Source: Paenibacillus sp. FSL K6-1096
GTDB taxonomy: Bacteria > Bacillota > Bacilli > Paenibacillales > Paenibacillaceae
Direction: 5' to 3'
DNA length: 64,000 nucleotides
Assembly: GCF_037977055.1 (NCBI RefSeq)
Contig: NZ_CP150274.1
Coordinates: 6,324,001 to 6,388,000, forward strand
Positions 41,762-50,831 of the stretch are shown here, in pieces. Below the pieces are notes generated by a model. The model was not told the origin of the DNA. It saw only the letters and a program-made list of their open reading frames with translations, and made no database searches. The position numbers and the translations under genes are program-made. The number at the start of each line of letters is the position of its first letter. The first letter of the stretch is position 1.

Positions 41762-43504
41762 ATGAAGCTGTTAAATAACATCCGGCTCAGGGACAAAATG
41801 TTTCTGATCTATTTCCTCGGTGTCATCGCCCCGATCCTTGTCACCAATATCATCTTCTACAACATCATCACCGGCAATGTGCGGGAGCAGCGGATCAAGG
41901 ACATCGACCTGGCGGTCGAGCAGATCAAGAACGAGTTCCGGCTGATGGTTGACCAGGCGGTCGGGCTGTCCTCCTATTTCTATGCCGACTACAAAACCAA
42001 TGAAGTGCTCAATATTGATTTTACGAACACAGAAGATTATGTGGAGGCCTATGACCTCTATTTGCGCTCCACGCTGAACAACTACTCCCCGTTCTCTTCC
42101 TCGCTGCAGAACAAGACTCTCTATGTGGATAATCCCACCCTGCTGAATTCGGGGAACATCGGCCTCCTGTCCAGTGAGGTCCGCGAGACCGGCTGGTATA
42201 AGCAATGGATGCAGGAGGCTTCGTCCCAGCCGATGTTCGTGCGGATTGATGATGCAGACGGCCGTTTCCAATCTTTTTCGGTGCTGAGGAGGATGGATTA
42301 CTTCGCGGACCGGATGGACAAGGAGAAGCTGGTGAAAATTGACTTCAAGACGATCGATCTGATGGAGGTGTTCGCCAATCTGAATGTGCAGGGAGATATG
42401 TACCTGGTGGGTCCGGAGGGCCGGATTGAATATACAACGAATCCTTCCGTGAATTGGAAAGGGGGAGACAAGCAGCTCTATTCCGCCCTGAAGACAGACC
42501 GGGTGATCCGGTTCGAGAAGGAGTACGGGAGCATCAGCTATCTGTCCGGCTGGAAGGTTGCGGGTACGATTAACGAGAACGAGATTATCAAGGAGGTGCT
42601 GAAATCCCGCCATTTCATCCTCTGGTCAGCCTGCCTGATGCTGATTATCCCCACGATCATCATTCTGTTTATCACCCGGTCGGTGAATCTGAGAATTATC
42701 GAAATCCTGAAGCATATGAAAAAGGTAAAAACCCAACAGTTCCAGACCATCATGCACGGCGAGTCACGCGATGAGATCGGCCAGCTGACCCTGGAATTCA
42801 ACAGTATGATTATGCAGATCAAGACCCTGATCCAGGATGTGTATCTGACGGAGATTCAGAAGAAGTCGCTCGAGCTGGAGCGGCGGAAGGCACAGCTCAA
42901 TGCACTGCAGAGCCAGATTAACCCCCACTTCCTGTTCAACGCGCTGGAGACCATACGTATGCGCAGCCTGCTTAAGCATGAGCACGAGACCGCCAAAATC
43001 ATCCAGAGCATGGCGATGATCCTGCGCAGCTCGCTGACCTGGAATAAGGAGTGGGTGAGCGTGGAGGAGGAGCTGGGCTTCATTCTGTGCTTCCTGGACA
43101 TCCAGAAGTACCGGTTCGAAGACAAGCTCAGCGTTCAGATTGAGGTGCAGCCGGAAGCGCGCACATGTGTCGTGCCCAAGATGGTGTTCCTCCCCTTCGT
43201 GGAGAATGCCAGTATACATGGTATCGAGCCGCTCAAAAAGGGCGGAAGCATGGACATCCGCATTGCGGTGGAAGGGCCGGAGATCGTATTCACGGTGCAG
43301 GACAACGGGGTGGGCATGAGCAGCGGGCAGGTGGATAAGCTGTACAGCTACCTGAAGCTGGACGGAATTATCGGCGAGCGGATCGGCATCCAGAACGTCA
43401 TCTACAGGGTTAAAATGCTGTACGGCGAGCAGGTCACCTTCAAGGTGGACAGCAGCCCGGGCAAAGGAACGAGGATCGAGCTGAGGATTCCGCCGAAACC
43501 ATAG
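41762..43504 (+). CDS. Sensor histidine kinase, YesM type
   Basis: 580 aa. First membrane segment about 13-36, extracytoplasmic sensor to about 280, second membrane segment about 285-305, HAMP (HGESRDEIGQLTLEFN), QINPHFLFNAL with His389, and ATPase domain with VENASIHGIE and VQDNGVGM. AGGAGGG precedes ATG 41762. Partner of the regulator directly upstream. About 100 nt with a cre-bearing promoter separate it from the binding-protein gene. Confidence 0.92.
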   Translation: MKLLNNIRLRDKMFLIYFLGVIAPILVTNIIFYNIITGNVREQRIKDIDLAVEQIKNEFRLMVDQAVGLSSYFYADYKTNEVLNIDFTNTEDYVEAYDLYLRSTLNNYSPFSSSLQNKTLYVDNPTLLNSGNIGLLSSEVRETGWYKQWMQEASSQPMFVRIDDADGRFQSFSVLRRMDYFADRMDKEKLVKIDFKTIDLMEVFANLNVQGDMYLVGPEGRIEYTTNPSVNWKGGDKQLYSALKTDRVIRFEKEYGSISYLSGWKVAGTINENEIIKEVLKSRHFILWSACLMLIIPTIIILFITRSVNLRIIEILKHMKKVKTQQFQTIMHGESRDEIGQLTLEFNSMIMQIKTLIQDVYLTEIQKKSLELERRKAQLNALQSQINPHFLFNALETIRMRSLLKHEHETAKIIQSMAMILRSSLTWNKEWVSVEEELGFILCFLDIQKYRFEDKLSVQIEVQPEARTCVVPKMVFLPFVENASIHGIEPLKKGGSMDIRIAVEGPEIVFTVQDNGVGMSSGQVDKLYSYLKLDGIIGERIGIQNVIYRVKMLYGEQVTFKVDSSPGKGTRIELRIPPKP

Positions 43505-43545
43505 TTTTCAAAGGAGAAGCCATAATTTCATGGGTAACGGAGGAT

Positions 43546-43563
43546 TGAAAACGCTTTTATACT
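43546..43563 (+). promoter_or_regulatory. cre box overlapping a -10 before the binding-protein gene
   Basis: TGAAAACGCTTTTA (43546-43559) matches cre at 13 of 14 positions and overlaps a candidate -10 TATACT (43558-43563). The -35 is poor, which suits activation by the upstream regulator. Confidence 0.65.
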
Positions 43564-43605
43564 GGGAAAGTAATACATCAGCATACAAAAGGGGGAGTAA
43601 CAGCA

Positions 43606-45324
43606 ATGCGCAAAACCAAGAGATTCTGGCTTCTCAGTCTCACGGCAATCCTCTCATTATCAATGATTACTGCATGCTCCGGCACGAATAACAAGGCCAA
43701 GGAGACCACGGGGAAGACGGAGCCGTCCAGCTCGGCCGCTGCCACGGCCACGGCGGAAGCCAAGCAGGATAAGGTGACCTTCAAAATCTTCAACGGGGTA
43801 GCCGGCTCCAAGGACGGAAATACGAACCAGACCACCATCGGCAAAATCCTTGAGGATCAGACCGGGGTGAATTTCAAGCTGGAATTCGTCGTAGGCGACC
43901 TGAACACCAAGATCGGGACGATGATTGCCGCCAACGATTACCCGGATGTGCTGATCCCGGATGCCGCGATCGAGGAAGTGCTGAACGCAGGCGCGTTCAT
44001 TCCGCTGGATGACCTGATTGAGGAGCATGGCCCGAATATCAAGCGGGTATATGGCAAATCGCTGAACCAGATGCGCTCCAAGGACGGTAAAATCTACTTC
44101 CTGCCGATTGCCGCGCAGGTGAATGACTTCATCCCTGAGCCGGAGGCGGGAGCGGGCTTCTGGGTCCAGCGCCGGGTGCTGGAGGAAGCCGGCTATCCGA
44201 AGATCAAAACTCTGGATCAATATATAGAGCTGATCAAGAATTACCGCGACAAGCACAAGGATGAGAATCTGACCGGGATGGTCTCCCTGACGCATGACTG
44301 GAGATTTTTCGCCACCTCGAACCCGCCGATGCACCTGATGGGCTACCCTAACGATGGTAATGTTACGGTCGATACGAACACCTGGGAAGCCAAAACCTAT
44401 GCCGGTGCAGACTCCACCAAAAGGTGGCTGAAGGCGCTGAATGACCTCAACGCCGCCGGTCTGTTCGACAAAGCCTCCTTCGTCGATAACTATGATCAGT
44501 ATATCGCCAAATTAACGTCCCACAAGGTGCTCGGCTTCTTCGATTACCGCTGGCAGGTAGACAATGCGCTGAATGTGCTGAAGGATGCCGCCCGCAAGGA
44601 CCCTTCACTGGACGGCTACAATTACTTCCCGCTGCCGGTAACTTTTGACGAAGGAACACCGGATGCCTATCTTGATCCTCCAGGTGGCCTCGTCACCAAC
44701 CGCGGAATCGGGATTACGGTCAGCGCCAAAGATCCGGTCCGCATCATCCAGTTCTTCGACAACATGCTGACCGAAGAGAACCAGACGCTGATGTCCTGGG
44801 GCATCAAGGGCGAGACGTATGAAGTGAATGAAGAAGGCCGCTACTACCGGACACAGGAGCAAATCGACAAAATTGATGAGCCGTTCAGAGAGAGCTTCGG
44901 CTTCAAGTATTTCAGCTGGAACTGGCCGATGTACAACGCCACCTCCACCCTGGCCGACGGCAATGCCAAGAATGTAGCCAGCCAGCCGGAAGTATTCCAG
45001 ATGACGCTCACGGACAAGGATAAGTTCATACTCGACAAATATGGCGTGCAGACCTACAGCCAGCTGTTCGCTGAGCCGGTGCCGCGTCCGTACTTCCCGG
45101 CCTGGGGCTTCACCAAGGAGCAGAATTCCCCGGAACAGCTGTGGGAAGCCAGCAAGGATGAGCTGACGAAGAAGTATTTCCCTAAGCTTGTGCTGACCAC
45201 CCCGGACAAATTCGATTCCGTCTGGGAGGAATATATGAAGGAATTCGGCAAGCTGGATACGGCCGGATATGAGAAATGGACGACAGAGCAGGTCAAAGCG
45301 AAGGTTGAACTGGCGAACCAATAA
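43606..45324 (+). CDS. Sugar-binding lipoprotein, LipO/YtcQ type
   Basis: 572 aa with a lipoprotein signal (lipobox ITAC, Cys24), a Thr/Ala/Ser linker to about 55 and a large binding domain. It is a paralogue of the protein at 20869 (GDLNTKIGTMIAANDYPDVL, IPLDDLIEEHGPNIKRVYG). The ribosome site AGGGGGAG precedes ATG 43606. It is followed by a strong hairpin and two permeases and preceded by its own two-component system and a cre-bearing promoter. The substrate is presumably another xylan-derived oligosaccharide. Confidence 0.93.
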   Translation: MRKTKRFWLLSLTAILSLSMITACSGTNNKAKETTGKTEPSSSAAATATAEAKQDKVTFKIFNGVAGSKDGNTNQTTIGKILEDQTGVNFKLEFVVGDLNTKIGTMIAANDYPDVLIPDAAIEEVLNAGAFIPLDDLIEEHGPNIKRVYGKSLNQMRSKDGKIYFLPIAAQVNDFIPEPEAGAGFWVQRRVLEEAGYPKIKTLDQYIELIKNYRDKHKDENLTGMVSLTHDWRFFATSNPPMHLMGYPNDGNVTVDTNTWEAKTYAGADSTKRWLKALNDLNAAGLFDKASFVDNYDQYIAKLTSHKVLGFFDYRWQVDNALNVLKDAARKDPSLDGYNYFPLPVTFDEGTPDAYLDPPGGLVTNRGIGITVSAKDPVRIIQFFDNMLTEENQTLMSWGIKGETYEVNEEGRYYRTQEQIDKIDEPFRESFGFKYFSWNWPMYNATSTLADGNAKNVASQPEVFQMTLTDKDKFILDKYGVQTYSQLFAEPVPRPYFPAWGFTKEQNSPEQLWEASKDELTKKYFPKLVLTTPDKFDSVWEEYMKEFGKLDTAGYEKWTTEQVKAKVELANQ

Positions 45325-45332
45325 GAGGAGGA

Positions 45333-45376
45333 CGGGAGAGGCCGGACCTGCACCGCCGGTGCCGGTCTTTCCCGGT
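45333..45376 (+). terminator. Intercistronic hairpin between binding-protein and permease genes
   Basis: The left arm (about 45333-45355) and right arm (about 45356-45376) pair over most of their length, including CGGGA and CCGG blocks with two G-U pairs and a 4-nt bulge. No T-run follows. Confidence 0.6.
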
Positions 45377-45417
45377 TGCCGCCTGGCCCGCCCGGTGTTT
45401 GGAAGGAGAGAACACGG

Positions 45418-46395
45418 ATGAATAACAATACAGTACCAGCCATGCCCCGCCCGGCGGAGAACAAGCAGCAATCCGGCCGGATGAGGCTGTTCTTCAGGAA
45501 GCTGTACCAGCAGCGCGCGCTCGCTGTGATGTCTGTCCCTTTTCTGATCTGGCTGATTATCTTCAAATATTTGCCGCTATGGGGCTGGAGCATCGCCTTC
45601 CAGGATTACAAGCCGGCCAAGAAATTCATGGAGCAGACCTGGATTGGCTTCGAGCATTTCAAATTCCTGTTCGGGGATGACCGGTTCCTGCGGGTACTGC
45701 GCAATACACTGGCGATGAGCTCGATTAATCTGTTTTTTGGTTTCGTCACTGCGATTACCCTGGCCCTGCTGCTGAACGAGGTGCGCAATATCGCCTTCAA
45801 GCGGGTCGTACAGACCGTCAGCTATCTGCCGCACTTCATCTCCTGGGTGGTTGCGGCCAGCATTATTCAGACCACATTGTCACCGGATGGTACGATCAAC
45901 CAGCTGCTGGTGGGACTTGGCTTCATTGACCGCGGCAATGAGATTCTTTTTCTGGGCATCCCGGAGTACTTCTGGACGATCTTCGGCGCCAGCTCGGTCT
46001 GGAAGGATATCGGCTGGAATACGATTGTGTATCTGGCGGCCATGACAACGATTGACCCTACGCAGTATGAAGCTGCCGAAATCGACGGGGCGAACCGCTT
46101 CAAGAAAATGATCTACGTCACGCTCCCGGGCATCAAATCAGTTGTGATTGTCCTGCTGATTATGAATATCGGCTATCTGCTGGAATCGGGATTCGAGCCG
46201 CAGTATCTGCTGGGCAACGGCATGAATGTGGACTATTCCGAGAACATTGACATATTCGTCCTGAAATACGGTATTGCCCAGAGCAACTTCTCTCTATCCA
46301 TCGCAGCGGGCATGTTCAAGACGGTGGTCAGCTTCATTCTGCTGTTCCTGGCGAACAATGCTGCGAAGCGCATGGGCGAAGCGAGACTGTACTAG
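45418..46395 (+). CDS. ABC sugar permease, LplB type
   Basis: 325 aa. LplB-type GWSIAFQDYKPAKKF, six predicted spans and EAA loop YEAAEIDGANRFKKM near residue 217. ATG 45418 is chosen because AAGGAGAG lies about 7 nt upstream; the frame open to 45376 has no site. It pairs with the permease 16 nt downstream and resembles the permease at 22656, including the YLLGNGMNVDYSENIDIFVLKYG segment near the C-terminus. Confidence 0.92.
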   Translation: MNNNTVPAMPRPAENKQQSGRMRLFFRKLYQQRALAVMSVPFLIWLIIFKYLPLWGWSIAFQDYKPAKKFMEQTWIGFEHFKFLFGDDRFLRVLRNTLAMSSINLFFGFVTAITLALLLNEVRNIAFKRVVQTVSYLPHFISWVVAASIIQTTLSPDGTINQLLVGLGFIDRGNEILFLGIPEYFWTIFGASSVWKDIGWNTIVYLAAMTTIDPTQYEAAEIDGANRFKKMIYVTLPGIKSVVIVLLIMNIGYLLESGFEPQYLLGNGMNVDYSENIDIFVLKYGIAQSNFSLSIAAGMFKTVVSFILLFLANNAAKRMGEARLY

Positions 46396-46411
46396 AAAAG
46401 GAGGCACAGGT

Positions 46412-47320
46412 ATGCCCAGGATCAGCTCTTCCATCGGCGACCGCTTGTTTGTCATCTGCAATTACACCTTCATGGTTATACTCATGATTGTGACGCTCTA
46501 TCCGTTCATTAATGTGCTGGCCGTTTCGCTTAACAGCGCGCAGGATTCGATCAAGGGCGGCATCTATTTGCTCCCGAGAGAATGGACGCTGGCGAATTAC
46601 AATTACATTTTCAAGGAAGCTACGATCTTTCATGCCACGTTCATCTCTGTGCTGCGGACCGTGATCGGCACGGTAGTGACTGTCTTCTGCTCGGCGATGC
46701 TCGCGTATACACTCAGCAGGCAGGATTATGTGCTGCGCAAGTTCATCACGATTGCCTTCATTATGACGATGTACTTCAACGGCGGCCTGATTCCGAACTA
46801 TCTGCTGATCCGCGATCTGGGCATGGTGGGCAGCTTCTGGGTCTACATTCTCCCGGGAATCATCGGTGTGTTCAACCTGATCATTATCCGTTCCTTCATT
46901 GAAAATCTGCCGGAGAGCATTATCGAATCGGCGAAGATTGACGGGGCGGGCGACTTCAGAACCTTTTTCAGCCTCATTCTGCCGCTGACGGTGCCCGTGC
47001 TGGCTACGGTGGCGCTGTTCTCGGGAGTGTTCCAGTGGAATTCTTGGTTCGATGTGTTCCTCTACAATTCCTCGGATGAGAAGCTAAGCACTCTGCAATA
47101 TGAGCTGCAGAAGATTCTGCAGAACTCTAACACTACCACCGGCACCTCGTCGCTGGACGGGATGATCCAGGGGGCAACCGGAGGGCAGCAGAACGCGGTC
47201 ACGCCGATGTCTGTCCGGGCCACGATGACGATTGTCGCCTCGGTGCCGATTATTATGGTCTATCCGTTCCTGCAGAAGTATTTCGTGAAGGGTATGATGG
47301 TCGGCGGGGTAAAAGGTTAG
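46412..47320 (+). CDS. ABC sugar permease, LplC/YtcP type
   Basis: 302 aa, with LYPFINVLAVSLN near residue 30, EAA loop IESAKIDGAGDFRTFF near 175 and C-terminus YPFLQKYFVKGMMVGGVKG. ATG 46412 follows AAAGGAGG; the longer frame to 46274 runs over the upstream permease and is rejected. Paralogue of the gene at 23659. A terminator at 47374 ends the operon. Confidence 0.92.
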   Translation: MPRISSSIGDRLFVICNYTFMVILMIVTLYPFINVLAVSLNSAQDSIKGGIYLLPREWTLANYNYIFKEATIFHATFISVLRTVIGTVVTVFCSAMLAYTLSRQDYVLRKFITIAFIMTMYFNGGLIPNYLLIRDLGMVGSFWVYILPGIIGVFNLIIIRSFIENLPESIIESAKIDGAGDFRTFFSLILPLTVPVLATVALFSGVFQWNSWFDVFLYNSSDEKLSTLQYELQKILQNSNTTTGTSSLDGMIQGATGGQQNAVTPMSVRATMTIVASVPIIMVYPFLQKYFVKGMMVGGVKG

Positions 47321-47330
47321 CTTGTCTATA

Positions 47331-47428
47331 TTGTATACAACCGTGTTTCACATAGCAGGAATTACTTTAAGGGGATCGTATGCCGGGTGTACTTGGTATG
47401 CGGTCTTTTCTATTAGGTTTGTATACAT
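47331..47428. promoter_or_regulatory. Pair of TTGTATACA palindromes upstream of GH120
   Basis: TTGTATACAA (47331-47340) is a perfect palindrome; TTGTATACAT (47419-47428) repeats nine of ten bases 88 bp downstream. The terminator at 47374-47409 lies between them. They look like two operator half-systems for a regulator of the GH120 gene. Confidence 0.45.
47374..47409 (+). terminator. Rho-independent terminator after the permease operon
   Basis: GATCGTATGCC (47374-47384) pairs with GGTATGCGGTC (47395-47405) using eight Watson-Crick and three G-U pairs, followed by TTTT. Confidence 0.7.
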
Positions 47429-47499
47429 GGTTATAGCAATATAGAGCAGATTCATTTAAAATGTCCATATGACATACAAGAAAGAGGAGGATTTCTCAT

Positions 47500-49524
47500 A
47501 TGGAATATCATGTTGCAATGCAAGGGAGCGATCAGGCTCCCGGTACGGCGGATAAGCCCTTCCGCTCCATCTCCCGCGCCGCGGCGCTGGCGGAGCCGGG
47601 AGATACGGTAACCGTTCATGCGGGTACATACAGGGAATGGGTTAGCCCGGCTAACGGGGGGACAGAGGAGCAGAGGATTGTATATCAGGCTGCCGGGGAC
47701 GGGGAAGTGGTCATCACAGGCGCTGAGCCTGTAGCAGACTGGCAGGATGAAGGCGACGGGGTCTGGAGTACAGCGGTGCCGAACAGCCTGTTTGCGGTGC
47801 GTAATCCTTTTAAGGAGAAATTGTATGGCGACTGGCTGTTTGAAGGGGCGTTCGAGCCGCATCTGGGCGACGTCTATCTGGACGGCAAATCGCTGTATGA
47901 ATGTGATAGCGTTACCAAGCTGCATGATCCCCAGGTATGGCCGCAGGCCAAATACGCGGAGGATTCTCTCCTGCAGTGGTATGCGGAGGTCAGCTCCAAT
48001 GCTACTAAAATCTGGGCGAACTTCGGGGGCAAGGACCCCCGGCGGGAGAATGTGGAGATCAGCGTGCGCCCTTATTGCTTCTGGCCGGAGCAGACCGGAC
48101 GGGGTTATATAACCGTCAAGGGCTTCACGCTCCGCCAGGCGGCTCCGCAGTGGGCACCGCCAACGGCATTGCAGGAAGGGCTGATCGGCCCCCATTGGAG
48201 CAAAGGCTGGATCATTGAAGACAACCACATCTGCGAGTCCAAATGCACAGGGGTGAGCCTGGGCAAAGAAATCTCAACCGGGCACAACGAATGGTCAAAG
48301 GGCCGGATGAAGGGCGGGACGCAGCGGGAGCAGGAGGTTATTTTCCGCGCACTCCGTAAGGATTGGCATAAGGACAACATCGGCTGCCATATCGTCCGCA
48401 ATAATGTGATCCATGACTGTGAGCAGGCCGGAGTCGTCGGCCATTTGGGCGGGGCCTTCAGCCAGATTGTCCAGAACCGGATTTATAACATCCATCATAA
48501 ACGGATTTTTCATGGGGCAGAGGTTGGCGGAATCAAGCTTCATGCGTCGCTGGATACCCAGATTAGCGGGAATGTGATTTATAGCTCCTACCGGGCGTTG
48601 TGGCTGGACTGGCAGGCGCAGGGCACCCGGATTAGCCGGAATGTGTTCTACGACAATCTGTCCGAGGACTTCTTCATGGAGGTCTGCCACGGTCCTTATA
48701 TGGTCGATCACAACCTGTTCCTGTCGCCGATGAACTTCCGCAATATGGCCCAGGGCGGCGCGTTCGTCCATAATCTGTTTGCCGGCCGGTTCGTGGTGCG
48801 TCCCGAGCTTACCCGCTATACACCGTACCATATGCCGCATGAGACGGCGGTCGCCGGGTACAGCAATATCGCGGGCGGGGATGACCGGTATTATAACAAT
48901 ATCTTCCTGCGTGATGAGGACACGGACAATGAGGTCGTGCCGATGACGTTCTTCGAGCATCTGCCGCTTGCCCCGCGGGAGCAGCTTAACGATAACGGTG
49001 AACGGGTGATGGACGGGATTCCTGACAACTCCCGCTGTTATCTCCATCCGGTAGGATTGGGCGGCTACAATGAGCACCCGAATGCGCTGGATAAGCAGTG
49101 GTGGGAATTCACCAAGGAAGAGATCAAGGCGCTGATTGATTCCGGGAAGCCGTTCCATCCCGAGCAGATGCCTCTTCCTGTAGCTGTACAGGGCAATCTG
49201 TATCTGAAAGAGGCGGTGCCGGGTACACATGAGCCGAATGCGAAGATCTATGCCGACCAAGGCATTGAGATTGAGGTGGATCCGGCCTCCGGCAAGGTGC
49301 AGGTGCATATTGTGAACCCTGAGCTGCTGCGGGCCGCAGCGCCTACGGTAGTGACTACGGATCTGCTGGGCCGAAGCTATCACGCCGAGATGCGCTATGA
49401 GGAGCCGGATGGCTCGCCGTACCGGTTCGACCGCGACTTCTTCGGTAAGCAGCGCCCGGACTCAAATGTGACACCAGGACCATTTGAGCTGACGGAGGAT
49501 AGTCCGGTGAAGATTGTGTTGTAG
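47500..49524 (+). CDS. GH120 beta-xylosidase
   Basis: 674 aa right-handed beta-helix enzyme that releases xylose from xylo-oligosaccharides with retention. The start MEYHVAMQGSDQAPGTADKP and the beta-helix (ISGNVIYSSYRALWLDW) match the small GH120 family founded by Thermoanaerobacterium XylC. From memory, XylC uses acid/base Glu353 and nucleophile Asp382, 29 residues apart; here Glu341 (FHGAEVGG) and Asp370 (ALWLDWQ) have the same spacing. No signal peptide, so the enzyme is cytoplasmic. GAGGAGG precedes ATG 47500. It is monocistronic, with paired palindromes upstream and a strong terminator downstream. Confidence 0.93.
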   Translation: MEYHVAMQGSDQAPGTADKPFRSISRAAALAEPGDTVTVHAGTYREWVSPANGGTEEQRIVYQAAGDGEVVITGAEPVADWQDEGDGVWSTAVPNSLFAVRNPFKEKLYGDWLFEGAFEPHLGDVYLDGKSLYECDSVTKLHDPQVWPQAKYAEDSLLQWYAEVSSNATKIWANFGGKDPRRENVEISVRPYCFWPEQTGRGYITVKGFTLRQAAPQWAPPTALQEGLIGPHWSKGWIIEDNHICESKCTGVSLGKEISTGHNEWSKGRMKGGTQREQEVIFRALRKDWHKDNIGCHIVRNNVIHDCEQAGVVGHLGGAFSQIVQNRIYNIHHKRIFHGAEVGGIKLHASLDTQISGNVIYSSYRALWLDWQAQGTRISRNVFYDNLSEDFFMEVCHGPYMVDHNLFLSPMNFRNMAQGGAFVHNLFAGRFVVRPELTRYTPYHMPHETAVAGYSNIAGGDDRYYNNIFLRDEDTDNEVVPMTFFEHLPLAPREQLNDNGERVMDGIPDNSRCYLHPVGLGGYNEHPNALDKQWWEFTKEEIKALIDSGKPFHPEQMPLPVAVQGNLYLKEAVPGTHEPNAKIYADQGIEIEVDPASGKVQVHIVNPELLRAAAPTVVTTDLLGRSYHAEMRYEEPDGSPYRFDRDFFGKQRPDSNVTPGPFELTEDSPVKIVL

Positions 49525-49534
49525 AGGTTGGAGG

Positions 49535-49570
49535 AAAGCCTGTCCCTGGGGACAGGCTTTTGTGTTTTTT
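49535..49570 (+). terminator. Rho-independent terminator after GH120
   Basis: AAAGCCTGTCCC (49535-49546) pairs perfectly with GGGACAGGCTTT (49549-49560), followed by TGTGTTTTTT. Confidence 0.9.
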
Positions 49571-49603
49571 AAGGAAGGATACTCTCTCCACGAAGGCGGG
49601 GAA

Positions 49604-49691
49604 CCGGATGTGTGCGGGGCCGAGCGGACCGAATGTATGCTGAAAACAGTATTCAATGGGCTGTGCGTGGGCGAGTGGGCCGAATGTATGA
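49604..49691 (+). repeat. Dispersed hairpin repeat, two copies with 51-bp period
   Basis: CCGAATGTATG occurs at 49629 and again at 49680, exactly 51 bp apart, as in the array at 36857; a half-spaced variant CCGGATGTGTG begins at 49604. In the copy at 49629 the hairpin core is CTG-AAAA-CAG, against CGG-AAAA-CCG at 20629, so paired bases changed together. Confidence 0.75.
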
Positions 49692-49785
49692 AATGATCCT
49701 AACAGATCTCTGCCTATAAAGGGATGGGAGACTTCCATATAATAGAAGAAGCTTGAAATGATTAGAGTCGAATGGAGTTGAGGAG

Positions 49786-50691
49786 ATGAAGGCAGTTCAT
49801 GAGAAGTATACAGACACCCCGGAGAATTTCAACACCGTTCATGCCTTTTTAAGAAAAATGGTAACTTTGACGGGGAAGCTTCAGACTTGGGAATTTGTCA
49901 GATTCGAGTTCTGGAAACGGCACGAAGCGTCCAAGAGTGCAGACCCTGATTTCATGGAAAATAATGCACACCTATGGAGGAATGAAGCCGGTGAGATTAC
50001 AGGCCTGTTCATTTCCGAATCCGGGGGCAGCTTCTTCAGCATAATGGTCCACCCGGGTTACCCGCATCTGGCGGACGAGATGGTCGCATGGACCCGGAAG
50101 GTATGGGGCGAGGGGAAAAAGAAACTCAACACGGATTGCTATCCCTATGGTGTGGAGGTTCAGGCTCTATTAGACCAGGGATTCGTTCAGGATTCCCATA
50201 TCGGGAATACAAGAAGATACGATCTTGTGCATACTGAGTACACTTTGAACCTGGAAGAAGGCTTCTACATCAGGTGCATGGCGGAAGGGGCAGACGATGA
50301 AGCCAAAAGCGAATTAATAGAACAGGTTTTCTCTCCGGCTGATCCTATCCCGGTAAAAACTGAGTACTGGAGAAAACATTTGCCCTCCTATGATGCGGAG
50401 CTGGATTTTTCGGTAGTGGATGATAAAGGGAGTCCTATTGCCTTCTGTTTCGGATTCGTGGATCAGGATAACGGGATCGCGGTTATTGAGACGATTGGGA
50501 CTCACCCGGATTACCGGCAACGCGGCTTCGGCAAATCTGTCATTTCAGCATGCTTCAACCGCCTGAAGGAGCAAGGTGTGACAACGGCATATATTACGGG
50601 GTTCTCTCCCGAGGCTAATGCACTCTATCAATCTCTGCACCCGGTGGAGATCATTCCAATTCATTCGTATGTGTATGAACGTCAAATCTAG
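49786..50691 (+). CDS. GNAT-family N-acetyltransferase
   Basis: 301 aa protein with a C-terminal GNAT domain: ETIGTHPDYRQRGFGKSVI near 225-245 carries the acetyl-CoA loop R-x-x-G-x-G. The N-terminal 150 residues look like a second, diverged GNAT-like fold (FISESGGSFFSIMVHPGYPHLADEM). Substrate unknown; no link to sugar use is visible. GGAG at 49774-49777 lies 8 nt before ATG 49786. Base composition is more AT-rich than the glycosidase genes around it, which may mean a later arrival. It is flanked by a hairpin repeat and a separate esterase gene. Confidence 0.85.
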   Translation: MKAVHEKYTDTPENFNTVHAFLRKMVTLTGKLQTWEFVRFEFWKRHEASKSADPDFMENNAHLWRNEAGEITGLFISESGGSFFSIMVHPGYPHLADEMVAWTRKVWGEGKKKLNTDCYPYGVEVQALLDQGFVQDSHIGNTRRYDLVHTEYTLNLEEGFYIRCMAEGADDEAKSELIEQVFSPADPIPVKTEYWRKHLPSYDAELDFSVVDDKGSPIAFCFGFVDQDNGIAVIETIGTHPDYRQRGFGKSVISACFNRLKEQGVTTAYITGFSPEANALYQSLHPVEIIPIHSYVYERQI

Positions 50692-50772
50692 TCCGTGCAG
50701 GCGCTAAAGATACATTTCCATGCTCCATATATATTTTTCTGCAACAGTTTCCTCAGCAGGATTTCGCACTTA

Positions 50773-50787
50773 GTTTATCGAATAAAC
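50773..50787. promoter_or_regulatory. Inverted repeat upstream of the esterase
   Basis: GTTTAT and ATAAAC are perfect arms around CGA, about 45 nt before the esterase start and upstream of TATAAT (50806-50811). An operator is possible, but the implied transcript start would leave a very short leader. Confidence 0.35.
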
Positions 50788-50831
50788 AAAGTGTAGAGAT
50801 ATACATATAATCTATGAGAGGAATGAGCAGC

